A DNA stretch of 64,000 nucleotides from Mesorhizobium onobrychidis (lineage in GTDB: Bacteria > Pseudomonadota > Alphaproteobacteria > Rhizobiales > Rhizobiaceae), in contig NZ_CP062229.1 in assembly GCF_024707545.1 (NCBI RefSeq), positions 1,538,501 through 1,602,500 on the forward strand, read 5' to 3'. The translations under genes and the position numbers were made by a program. The notes below the pieces were generated by a model that was given only the letters and a program-made list of their open reading frames with translations, had not been told where the DNA came from and did no database searches. Position 1 is the first letter of the stretch. The number at the start of each line of letters is the position of its first letter. Of this stretch, positions 26,946 to 34,304 are shown one piece after another.

Positions 26946-26985
26946 CTGCAGCTCGGTGGGTTGTTACAGCCGATGCGAAGCCCAG

Positions 26986-27348
26986 TTAGGCACTCTTTGC
27001 GCCGTCGACGTCTGCATTCAGTACGACCGAGCGCCACGCACCCTTCGCCAAAGCTTCCATGAGATCAAGGTTGTTCGGGCCGATTTGTCGCACAGCGGCA
27101 TAGGCTGGATTGTTGCTACTCTTCTCGTGAACGATGCGGATCGACTTCTTGAACGAGGCGCATGTAGCTTTGATCTCCCCTACGATCCCCAGAGCAAAGC
27201 CACACTTATCCTTTGGTTTGATGTTCACGCATTTCCGAAGCGTGTGAACAGTCGCGACAACGCTGGCAGCTCTCTCCTCTCCATGGAACTCAAGCCAGCT
27301 GGCGGAGAGATATTCCTCATCTGGTCGAAGCTCGAACGCTTGAGGCAA
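26986..27348 (-). CDS. hypothetical protein next to the right attachment site
   Basis: This protein of about 120 residues begins MPQAFELRPDEEYLSASWLE and contains VNIKPKDKCGFALGIVGEIKA and AAVRQIGPNNLDLMEALAKGA. GC is lower than in the cargo genes. The start is a TTG at best, so the true N-terminus is unsure. I have an impression of similar proteins in rhizobial genomic islands, but no function can be named. It stands alone on its strand, 217 bases from the att repeat. Confidence 0.5.
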   Translation of the reverse strand: MPQAFELRPDEEYLSASWLEFHGEERAASVVATVHTLRKCVNIKPKDKCGFALGIVGEIKATCASFKKSIRIVHEKSSNNPAYAAVRQIGPNNLDLMEALAKGAWRSVVLNADVDGAKSA

Positions 27349-27564
27349 AGGAACCGGTTTGCCGGTCGGCCTTTTTTTGCCAGTTCTCGGATTCGAAACT
27401 GTTGTTGATCAGGCTCGGATTTTCCCTTGGCCTATCACGCCCGTGGCTGGCGGCGGGCGAAACTAAAAAGTGGGACCAGCGCGCGAGAAAACCAAATGAA
27501 ACGTGGCTTTCGACGGCTGTCCCACCTTTTTGCAACTGACTGATTTTGTTCGCTTCAGTCACAT

Positions 27565-27579
27565 CGGCTAGGGGCACCA
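27565..27579 (+). other. attR-type repeat of the tRNA-Leu 3' end
   Basis: An exact 15-base copy of the tRNA-Leu 3' terminus, cggctaggggcacca. No tRNA body precedes it. It marks the right boundary of the integrated element. Confidence 0.85.
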
Positions 27580-27580
27580 T

Positions 27581-27640
27581 TTCCCACCCGAGAGACCTTG
27601 AAAGCTCGGTGGGAGGTTATCCCAGGCGCACTGGGATAAC
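27581..27640. other. displaced 3' flank of tRNA-Leu with two hairpins
   Basis: Immediately right of attR are an imperfect stem (cccacccgag ... ctcggtggga) and then a perfect 10-bp stem, gttatcccag (27616-27625) / ctgggataac (27631-27640), with a 5-base loop. Before integration these would have directly followed the tRNA and may have been its transcript end. Neither has a strong T-run. Confidence 0.45.
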
Positions 27641-27696
27641 TGCAATTGAGCCCGGGCCTTCCTGACACCTTCCGGATTGCGTAGCCTAAGTCGCTA

Positions 27697-28305
27697 TTAC
27701 ATCGGCCCCGGCACCATCTTGGTCGGCTGCTCCGGCATCGGAAACGCGTAATTGTCGCATTTCACGTCAGGGTTCGTCGGGCTGAACATTCCGAGCGGGT
27801 TGTCCTTGAACAGCCAGGCGTGAAGATCGTAGTGGTAGAATTCCTTCGGAATAAGCGGATAGTGCCCCTCCATCGGCCCCTGGAATGTCTGTCCAAAGAG
27901 TGTCGGCGGCTCCTTGGTGTCGGGCGTCAAGGGCACGAGCCATTCCACGGCGACCAGGCGCAAGCCGTTGTCGACCGGCTCATAGATAAGGACATTGGGG
28001 CGCGTCGGATCTGGTGTCGGGCTGACGCTCGCGACGTTGACGAAATGAATGCCCATCGCGCCCTTCGGGTAGTCCATAGCTCCAGCCACCTTTTCGCCGC
28101 TGTAGTAAACGCATCCGACCGTCGACAGATACAGGTCGCGGATGGCGGCCTTGTAGTCTTCGTACTTGGATAGCGATTGTTTCAGGGCATCGATGTCGGC
28201 CTTGTTGGGCTCGGTGGCCTGAACTGCAGCCGCGTTCAGACAGCCGCCAATAAGACCGATCAAAGCGAGAATACTGCGACGCCTGAAGCGAGTTGTTTTC
28301 GTCAT
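27697..28305 (-). CDS. secreted hypothetical protein
   Basis: This 202-residue protein has a clear signal peptide (basic MTKTTRFRRRS, hydrophobic ILALIGLIGGC, then AAAVQA). A Cys in LIGGC could act as a lipobox, although the sequence is not a perfect match. The mature part contains YYSGEKVAGAMDYPKGAMGI, VEWLVPLTPDT and EGHYPLIPKEFYHYDLHAWL, and has no recognised domain. It lies just outside the island and reads towards it. The function is unknown. Confidence 0.65.
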   Translation of the reverse strand: MTKTTRFRRRSILALIGLIGGCLNAAAVQATEPNKADIDALKQSLSKYEDYKAAIRDLYLSTVGCVYYSGEKVAGAMDYPKGAMGIHFVNVASVSPTPDPTRPNVLIYEPVDNGLRLVAVEWLVPLTPDTKEPPTLFGQTFQGPMEGHYPLIPKEFYHYDLHAWLFKDNPLGMFSPTNPDVKCDNYAFPMPEQPTKMVPGPM

Positions 28306-28550
28306 GCATTCCTCCCAGTTTTTTTGTTCTGGCCGTGCAAGGTGGCAATGATGCTGGTTGCGCGGCCGATCGCCGATGCTAATCCTTTCCGCTGCTTGGG
28401 AGAATTAATCCTCACGACCTAGGTCCACAAGGGATTTGGTTCTTCGACTGAGCCTGAAAAGGAATGTAGACGGTCGCCTGCCGCCGGAACTGCGGGTTTG
28501 TTTGTGAGCCCGCAGTTCCGGCCGCCAGACTACCTGATCCTTCTCAAACA
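28306..28550. other. intergenic region
   Basis: No gene is supported between the secreted protein and the left arm of the inverted-repeat element. The sequence carries a short inverted pair (gccgcc-ggaactgcggg / cccgcagttccgg-ccgcc) around 28480-28525 close to the element boundary. Confidence 0.35.
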
Positions 28551-28603
28551 ATCCCAGGGCGGAGCAAGGAGCGAAGCGACGCGGCGCAGACCCTGGGATC
28601 CAT
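28551..28603 (+). repeat. left 53-bp arm of the GIY-YIG element
   Basis: It starts atcccagggcggagcaagga and ends ccctgggatccat. Its ends pair with each other (atcccaggg / ccctgggat) to form an internal stem. It is identical to the reverse complement of 28897-28949. Confidence 0.9.
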
Positions 28604-28641
28604 TCCGTGAAATCAGCCGAAGAATGCAGCGGCTCAGAACG

Positions 28642-28854
28642 ACGCTATGCCTACTGACCGCGAGCCAGAAGCGTGGCACGATCTGCACCAGCCGCTGCGG
28701 CGTGCAGCGTCTGGTCTGGTACGAAGAACATTTCGACATTCGCGATGCCATCCAGCGCGAGACGTCGCTGAAGCGTTGGCCAATGGAAGATCGACCCTGA
28801 TCGAGAAGACCAATCCAGAATGGTTCGAGCTTTTTCGCGGGACCGGGTGGAAGC
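28642..28854 (+). pseudogene. GIY-YIG nuclease family protein, decayed
   Basis: Fragments in order are LLTASQKRGTICT (the region containing the GIY-YIG strand, here lost), then directly GVQRLVWYEEHFDIRDAIQR and ETSLKRWP, then after a frameshift TLIEKTNPEWFELFRG. In intact UPF0213-type GIY-YIG proteins about 25 residues with the catalytic Arg separate the first two blocks. They are deleted here, and at least two frame changes are present. The product cannot be active. Confidence 0.85.
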
Positions 28855-28896
28855 GTTCGGTTCTGGTCCGCAGGAGCACTGCCGCCAGGTAACGGC

Positions 28897-28949
28897 ATGG
28901 ATCCCAGGGTCTGCGCCGCGTCGCTTCGCTCCTTGCTCCGCCCTGGGAT
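28897..28949 (-). repeat. right 53-bp arm of the GIY-YIG element
   Basis: An exact inverted copy of 28551-28603, with no mismatch over 53 bases. Confidence 0.9.
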
Positions 28950-29066
28950 GAAATGGCTTCGGCTAATCCTAGAGGTTTGCGATTTGCCACTGACAGGAGT
29001 TATCGACGTTCGCTGTTGATTGGCCCGGCCTGTCGAGGAACTAGGCCCTTAGCAGAACCACCAAGC

Positions 29067-30347
29067 CTACCGCCGCCCCAACAGGCTCTTCATCCGGTTG
29101 CGCAGCAGGCGCGCCATGTTGCGGGTTTCGCGGTAGAGGTGAAGCTGCGACGCCGCCTGGCGGGCGAGGCGGTCGGCGTCCGGCGTCAGGCCGATGACCA
29201 GCGTGCCGATCGGCCTGCGCTCCGTCCATAGCCGGCTCATCACCGGATGGTCGGGCACGGCGCAGGAATCGGTCATCATGATGTTGGGATCGTCGAGATG
29301 CTGCCTGGTCACCTCGATCATCAAGAGCGTGCCCGGCGAATAGGCGGCGAGCGTCTCGTCATAGGCCGTCTTCCAGGTGTAGGCGACGCCGGCCTCGACG
29401 AAGACTATCAGGCTGGCGATGGTGCGGTCGTCGAGCGTCAGTGAATGGATGCGGCACAGATCCTGTTCGGCGAGCCGGTGCACGGCCTCGCGGGCGAAGG
29501 CGGCGCGGTAGCGGTCGATGGCCATGGCGGTGCGCTCGCGGCCTTTCCAGCCTGCTGCTTCCAGCGTCAGGAAGCGTTCAATGGCATGTCGGATATTTTC
29601 CGGTCCGCGCGCCACCAGATGCTCCAGCCTGCCGAGGTCGACGAGGCGGCGCTTCAGGCGGCGGAACTCGCGATAGTGGTGCGAGCGCAGCGAGGCCTTC
29701 AGATACTCATCGCCGTCGATCTCGCTTTCGAGCATCGGGCGTTCGGCCTTGCCGGTGGTGACCAGCGTCAGGCCACGCGTCTCGGCGACCGTCGCCAGCA
29801 GGCTGGCAACCGGGCCGTCGAGCCGGATGTCGGGCAGCACAAAGACTTTCGGCAGCTTGAGATGCGGCCGCGACAGCATCGAGAAGAAATCCTCGATGAC
29901 GCCGACGGGATCGTCACGGTCGACCAGCGGCGTGCCGATCGGGCCGAACGGACTCGACCATGTGCGCATGACCCGCACGCCGAGCGGCACCGCCGGCCGC
30001 TCCATCGAGAACGGCACCAGCAGGCGCAGCCGGTTGCGGTATTCGTCGCCGTCGCGGATGACCGCCAGCCGCACCTCGCGGTCTTCCAGCCGCGGCATGG
30101 CGGGCGCCAGGAAGCGCGGGTTGAAGAAGACGTTGGGCTCGATCGTGCGGGTGCAGAGATAGCCGAGTTCCTCGACCAGGTCGAAGCCGGCGGAGGCCGG
30201 GTAGATCGCCAGCTTGCGCTCTGGCCGGTCGTTGGCCAAGAGTTCGAGATGGGCGGGATCGGCTTCGCGGGCGAGCCCGGCGAGGCCGGACACCATGGCG
30301 CCGGCCGGGCCGCCGCTGGTTTCCTCGAGCAACGGGATGGCGGCCAT
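29067..30347 (-). CDS. GNAT-family (BioF2/CelD-like) acyltransferase
   Basis: This 426-residue protein has a double-GNAT fold. The conserved second half contains SHHYREFRRLKRRLVDLG, FLTLEAAGWKGRERTAM, IASLIVFVEAGVAYTWKTAYDETLAAYSPGTLLMIEV and PDHPVMSRLW. Proteins of this type (FemAB-like, often called CelD/BcsL) occur in cellulose and exopolysaccharide loci and are thought to acylate a polysaccharide or its lipid-linked precursor. The ATG at 30347 overlaps the TAA of the upstream flippase gene by one base, indicating coupling and a shared role. Confidence 0.85.
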   Translation of the reverse strand: MAAIPLLEETSGGPAGAMVSGLAGLAREADPAHLELLANDRPERKLAIYPASAGFDLVEELGYLCTRTIEPNVFFNPRFLAPAMPRLEDREVRLAVIRDGDEYRNRLRLLVPFSMERPAVPLGVRVMRTWSSPFGPIGTPLVDRDDPVGVIEDFFSMLSRPHLKLPKVFVLPDIRLDGPVASLLATVAETRGLTLVTTGKAERPMLESEIDGDEYLKASLRSHHYREFRRLKRRLVDLGRLEHLVARGPENIRHAIERFLTLEAAGWKGRERTAMAIDRYRAAFAREAVHRLAEQDLCRIHSLTLDDRTIASLIVFVEAGVAYTWKTAYDETLAAYSPGTLLMIEVTRQHLDDPNIMMTDSCAVPDHPVMSRLWTERRPIGTLVIGLTPDADRLARQAASQLHLYRETRNMARLLRNRMKSLLGRR

Positions 30348-31747
30348 TACGCGGCTCCTCTGGCAGCTGCGAAAATGGCCATGACGATGCCGAGCCTGCG
30401 CCAGACGGTGAAGGACAGCGCGCCGGCCTCGAAGATCATGGCAAAGGCGGTGGCCATTGCCGCGCCCCACAGGCCGAAAAGCGGAATCAGCACCACATTG
30501 AGGCCGATGTTGAAGGCCAGCGTCATGGCGTAGACGGCGGCACAGATGTTCTGGTTGCCGCTCATGGTGAGCAGGCTTTCGCAGGGGCCGACGGCGGCGC
30601 GGGCGACGACGCCGAAGACCAGCAGGAACAACAGCGGATAGCCGGCAACGAATTCAGGCCCGAACAGGCTCAGCATAGGCTCGCCCAGCACCAGCACCAG
30701 CAGCGCCATCAACAGCGACGGCCAGAACGTCCACGACACCGTTTCGCGGGCGAAGGCGGCGAGCTTTTCCGGCTCGCCATGGGTGAATTGCGCGTAGCGC
30801 TGGGCGACGCCCGCCTTGACCGCGAAATAGACGAAATGCACCAGAGCCAGCGTTTTGACCGTGGCGAAATAGACGGCGACGTCGTTGGGATTCATATAGG
30901 CGCCGACCATCAGCACGTCGGCATTGGTAAGCAGGAAGAAGAAGCCTTCGACCAGGAAGATCGGCAGCGACACGAAAAACCACTGCGCGAAATGCAGCTT
31001 CATCGGCCCGGCAGGGATGTTTTTGTCGATGCGCGCCGTGACGCCGATGAGCTGGCCGAGCGTGGTGGCATAGGCGGCGGCGATCGAGGCGAAGATCGCC
31101 GTCCTGGCGTCGGGCGCAAAGCCGACCAGAAGCATCAGCGCCATCAGCGCCAGGATCAGCACCGGCCGCACCAGATAGGTCGGCGCCAGCGCAAACAGCG
31201 CCCATGAGTTGGCCCGCGCCAGCCCCTGCAGCAGGTCGGACATGGCGATCATCGGCATGCAGATGAGGCCGAGCATGAACGGCACGACATAGTAGTTTTC
31301 GATAAAGGGCGAGAGCAGCCAGACGCCGAGCGCGCCCAGCCCGGCGATCGCCGTCGAGGCAACCAGCACGAACAGGCGGCTGGTCAGCACGATGCCGCGC
31401 AGTTCGGCCAGCATGTTGCGCTCGCGGTATTCGGGAATGAAGCGGATGACCGAGGTGTGGAAGCCGAGGCAGGCGAGATTGCCGACGATGACCATCGTCA
31501 CCCAGACGAGGACGAAGATGCCGTATTCGAACGAGCCCATCCAGCGCGCCATCAGCACCTGGCTGACGAAGGCGATGACGGCGCTGATGATGCGGATGGA
31601 AAAGGCGATCAGCGACATGCGGCCGGCCTCGCCGCGCTCGTCGGCGGTGAACAGCACGGCATCGATACGGCCAAGCAGCGGCTTTACGCGCAGCGCAAGG
31701 CGCTGCGGCAGGAACCGCCCGGCTGTCGTCGCCGCGGAAAAGCGCAC
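30347..31747 (-). CDS. polysaccharide biosynthesis flippase (MOP/Wzx-like)
   Basis: This 466-residue protein has about 12-14 predicted helices. FSIRIISAVIAFVSQVLMARWMGSFEYGIFVLVWV is the typical first repeat of oligosaccharide flippases, and FFFLLTNADVLMVGAYMNPNDVAVYFATVKTLALVHFV is the typical second. It should move a lipid-linked sugar or polysaccharide precursor across the inner membrane. The start is GTG at 31747 with GGAGAG about seven bases before it. The pair with the GNAT enzyme has no glycosyltransferase of its own here. Confidence 0.9.
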   Translation of the reverse strand: MRFSAATTAGRFLPQRLALRVKPLLGRIDAVLFTADERGEAGRMSLIAFSIRIISAVIAFVSQVLMARWMGSFEYGIFVLVWVTMVIVGNLACLGFHTSVIRFIPEYRERNMLAELRGIVLTSRLFVLVASTAIAGLGALGVWLLSPFIENYYVVPFMLGLICMPMIAMSDLLQGLARANSWALFALAPTYLVRPVLILALMALMLLVGFAPDARTAIFASIAAAYATTLGQLIGVTARIDKNIPAGPMKLHFAQWFFVSLPIFLVEGFFFLLTNADVLMVGAYMNPNDVAVYFATVKTLALVHFVYFAVKAGVAQRYAQFTHGEPEKLAAFARETVSWTFWPSLLMALLVLVLGEPMLSLFGPEFVAGYPLLFLLVFGVVARAAVGPCESLLTMSGNQNICAAVYAMTLAFNIGLNVVLIPLFGLWGAAMATAFAMIFEAGALSFTVWRRLGIVMAIFAAARGAA

Positions 31748-31983
31748 CCACTACTCTCCGTTTTCCGCCTCTTTTCTGGCTCTGCGTCTAACGAGAACAC
31801 ATTAAGAAACGGTTGGGTGGGGAGCGATCCGCGCAGCGGACGAAAGCCAACGATTTGGGCTTCTCGAGCGACGAACACCCGGAGCCATAGCGGAGGGCGG
31901 CGCGCCGGTGCGCGGCAACGCGCGCTCGTCATACCGGTGGCATTATGAGGGCGAGCGAACGCCGGGAGTTGCCGGAGCCCGTG
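31748..31983. other. upstream region of the flippase operon with insertion-sequence debris
   Basis: No intact gene. The GC-rich stretch 31860-31983 includes an inverted cggcgcgccg centre and leads directly into the IS66 remnant. Confidence 0.35.
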
Positions 31984-32204
31984 CGATCCGGCCGATCGCG
32001 CTCGGCCGCAAGAACTGGTTGTTCGCCGGATCGGACAAGGGCGGCGAGCGCGCCGCTGCGATCCTGTTGCTGATCGAAACCGCGAAGCTCAACGGTCTCG
32101 ATCCCGAATCCTATCTTCGCGACGTCCTCGCTCGCATCGCCGACCATCCGATCAATAGGATTGACGAATTGTTGCCGTGGAGCATGCGGCATCAAGATCG
32201 ATAG
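31984..32204 (+). pseudogene. IS66-family transposase (TnpC) C-terminal remnant
   Basis: This stretch of about 73 codons encodes RPIALGRKNWLFAGSDKGGE, then RAAAILLLIETAKLNGLDPE and SYLRDVLARIADHPINRIDE, then LLPW. This is the highly conserved C-terminus of IS66 transposases. The DDE catalytic core and the tnpA/tnpB genes are absent. It is a relic of a former insertion. Confidence 0.9.
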
Positions 32205-32632
32205 TATCTGTCGCGCCTCTTTTTGGCGTTTAGGATTCTACGCCGCGGGTTGACAATAACCACGGCCAAACACGCGGCTAGCACTGGGTAGATTGCCGGC
32301 CAATCGAACAGCAGTGCCACAATGACACCCGCGTAAATGGGAGCGCTACATGGAAACCGATGGAAAGCGGCCAGCGAAGAGATGAAATGTGAAATTACGG
32401 ACAAAATCCCGCAGGGCAGCCACTAGGTGGTAAGCGATCGTCACCTTGGAGAGCTTCGTCAGCAGGCGCTCGGCTGCCTAACCGCATGGCCGGCTGCGCT
32501 TACCCAACCGACTCCGCCGGCCATGCTGCCTTTGGCGCAGCAGCCAAGGCCACACTAACATTCTCCCTGGACCACTCGGTGGGGGCTGGTCACTCCGCTC
32601 TGCGTGTCTCGGGGTGAGGCCCTTACCTCGAG
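32205..32632. other. intergenic region without a firm gene
   Basis: A 70-codon minus-strand frame at 32192-32404 has two hydrophobic runs (IYAGVIVALLFDWPAIYPVLAACLAVVIV) and might encode a small membrane protein, but it overlaps the transposase relic and has no recognisable relatives. The segment 32470-32510 carries an inverted ccggc-rich pair. Nothing else is supported. Confidence 0.35.
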
Positions 32633-33583
32633 TTAGTAACCCAGTTCGAGGTCGATCTTGTTGGACAGAGGCTCTCCTCTTGCGACTTGACCGCAGAGAT
32701 CGGCGGCCTGGTCGATTCCAGAATCCACCCAGAAGCTCGCGACATGAGGTGTGATGGTCACCTTGGGATGATTCCACAGTGGCGATGAGGCCTCCAGCGG
32801 TTCACGCTGAAACACGTCAAGGCAAGCACCAGAAAGCTGATCTTCGTCGAGAGCGCGGATCAGGTCGGCTTCGTTGACATGCGCGCCCCTGGCGACATTC
32901 ACGAGGTAGGCACCTCGCTTCATTTTTCCAAAGGCACTGGAGTTCAGTATCCCACGAGTGTCACCAGTCAGGGGAAGTGAACAGATAACGTAGTCCCGGA
33001 GTGTGAGTGCGTCCGCAAGCTGGGCACGGCCAAAGTAACTCTGTATGCCAGGAAGCGTCTTCTGGTGACGAGACCAGACAGCAGTGTCGTAGCCCAGGTC
33101 CGCAAACAGCTTTGCGGCCCAGCCACCGATCCGGCCCGCACCCAGCACAACAATTCTTGTCTCGGAGACCTTCCGCGGCGCGATCGGACTCCAAATCTTG
33201 CGGGCTTGCTGACTCATGTACTCCGCAACATGCCGTTGCTGGCAGAGAACGCGAAGGACGATGTACTGCACCACTTCCGAAGCCTGCTCACGCGTTGCGA
33301 GCCTAATGAGCGAAACACTCTTTGGAAAGCTTTGGAGATCAATACCGTCGACACCTGCCCCCAAATAGACGACGGCGCGCAGTCCTGTCATCGCGTCGAA
33401 AAAGCCAGGACTGGCGCCTTTGTCGATCAGCACTATATCTATGTCTCCTTTGTTCCCGACGTCTGGCCAAAGCCTGAACTCCAGCTGCGGCACACGATTC
33501 TTCAGCTCAGCAGCCCACACTTTGGCGTCGATGTAGTCAGGATACTCATTGACCATCAGAACGGTAATGGGTTGGCCCGACAC
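32633..33583 (-). CDS. D-isomer specific 2-hydroxyacid dehydrogenase (GhrA-like)
   Basis: This 316-residue enzyme has an NAD(P) site VVLGAGRIGGWAAKLFADLG, catalytic Arg in LVNVARGAHVNE, Glu in DVFQREPLEASSPLW and His in ITPHVASF. Order and spacing match glyoxylate/hydroxypyruvate reductase A. It would reduce a 2-ketoacid such as glyoxylate or hydroxypyruvate, but the substrate is only inferred. The start is GTG at 33583, preceded by GGAGG six bases upstream. GC is lower than that of core genes and it is flanked by transposase and TPR-gene relics, so recent acquisition is plausible. Confidence 0.92.
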   Translation of the reverse strand: MSGQPITVLMVNEYPDYIDAKVWAAELKNRVPQLEFRLWPDVGNKGDIDIVLIDKGASPGFFDAMTGLRAVVYLGAGVDGIDLQSFPKSVSLIRLATREQASEVVQYIVLRVLCQQRHVAEYMSQQARKIWSPIAPRKVSETRIVVLGAGRIGGWAAKLFADLGYDTAVWSRHQKTLPGIQSYFGRAQLADALTLRDYVICSLPLTGDTRGILNSSAFGKMKRGAYLVNVARGAHVNEADLIRALDEDQLSGACLDVFQREPLEASSPLWNHPKVTITPHVASFWVDSGIDQAADLCGQVARGEPLSNKIDLELGY

Positions 33584-33628
33584 TTCGCACCTCCAAGATA
33601 CAGGCAATGATCGGATGCATATTCCCGC

Positions 33629-33908
33629 CTATTCTAGCACACCGGCCTTGCGCAATGAATCTGCGAAATGCTGCTGGTCCTCCGGGCTGCGGTAGGGGTT
33701 GTTTTCGAGCATAATTTGAATGCACGTCTTCTTCGCCTGCCTTGCGCCTCCAGGGTGCTGGCCTTGCAACAGCCAGCTCGGCCCATTGTCGCGCCTCGTC
33801 AAGGCGACCGAGTTCCGCGAGCATCGCGGCTCCGTAGAAGGTCGAGTCGATGAAGTAGTCTGGCAACTTTCTTCTGAGCTCGAATGCGTCCTCGTAACGC
33901 TCAAGCCG
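33629..33908 (-). pseudogene. TPR-domain protein C-terminus, frameshifted
   Basis: In one frame the sequence reads RYEDAFELRRKLPDYFIDST and then FYGAAMLAELGRLDEARQWA, a TPR unit. After a frame change around 33740-33775 it continues CIQIMLENNPYRSPEDQQHF then ADSLRKAGVLE and a stop. This order is the usual end of rhizobial proteins that join a class III cyclase or winged-helix domain to TPR repeats. The rest of the gene is missing. Confidence 0.7.
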
Positions 33909-33973
33909 CGTAGGACGCCGGACGCTTACGATGGGATGCGCCGACCGTTTATTGTCACGGCGATCCGGACCGG

Positions 33974-34159
33974 GTGCGCGCGCGATTGCACAGGCTTATC
34001 GCCGAGGCACGCAGCGCGGAGACGTTGCCTTGGGATCAGGACAGCACTCGGCTCTACCGCAAGATCGTGCCCCAGATGGTGCTTTGGCTGCCGGAGGAAG
34101 AGGCCGCGCAGTTGAAGTTCGAGCTCGAGGCTGAAATGGAGCGGCCGAAAGCGGCGTAA
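33974..34159 (+). CDS. hypothetical protein, 61 residues
   Basis: This frame from a GTG encodes MRARLHRLIAEARSAETLPW, then a central block with LYRKIVPQMVLWLPEEEAAQ, and ends ELEAEMERPKAA. The frame is open further upstream with DPDRV before the start, so the protein may be 5'-truncated. The pattern of a charged helix, LPW and a WLPEEEA block has the look of a conserved rhizobial hypothetical protein. The function is unknown. Confidence 0.5.
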   Translation: MRARLHRLIAEARSAETLPWDQDSTRLYRKIVPQMVLWLPEEEAAQLKFELEAEMERPKAA

Positions 34160-34189
34160 TAACGGATACGCCGGCGGGACAGCGCCCCC

Positions 34190-34300
34190 TCTGGCCTGCC
34201 GGCCATCTCCCCCTCAGGTGGGGAGATTGGCTAACCGCGAACGCCGGCGCCGCCCCTCATCCGCCTGCCGGCACCTTCTCCCCGTGAACGGGGCGAAGGC
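34190..34300. repeat. double-hairpin repeat 3' of secA
   Basis: Two stems, atctcccc / ggggagat (34205-34227) and ccttctccccg / cggggcgaagg (34274-34299), are joined by a GC-rich linker with ccgcccctcatccgcctgcc. This is a familiar rhizobial intergenic element. It starts a few bases beyond the secA stop on the minus strand and may act as its transcript end. Confidence 0.6.
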
Positions 34301-34304
34301 AAGC

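Larger units (their letters stand above)
21309..27579. mobile_element. degenerate integrative element in tRNA-Leu(CAA)
   Basis: The element is bounded by the 15-bp att repeats at 21294 and 27565. It contains a truncated integrase next to the tRNA, a divergent sugar-transfer cargo (22076-25652), and a right part with six small unknown genes on both strands. No relaxase, conjugation or phage structural gene is present, so it cannot be self-transmissible as it stands. I read it as a genomic island that lost part of its integrase and presumably other mobility functions. Confidence 0.8.
28551..28949. mobile_element. GIY-YIG inverted-repeat element
   Basis: Two arms of 53 bases, 28551-28603 and 28897-28949, are exact reverse complements. 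Each arm is itself a hairpin, beginning atcccagggc and ending ccctgggatc. They enclose a decayed GIY-YIG nuclease gene. Length from end to end is 399 bp. No target-site duplication is obvious. The perfect arms around a broken gene suggest that the arms are either young, maintained by gene conversion with copies elsewhere, or under separate selection. Confidence 0.75.

Noticed and set aside
28551..28603. Left arm of the inverted repeat considered as a simple terminator
   Set aside because: There is no T-run, and an exact 53-bp inverted copy flanks a nuclease relic, which fits a mobile element better.
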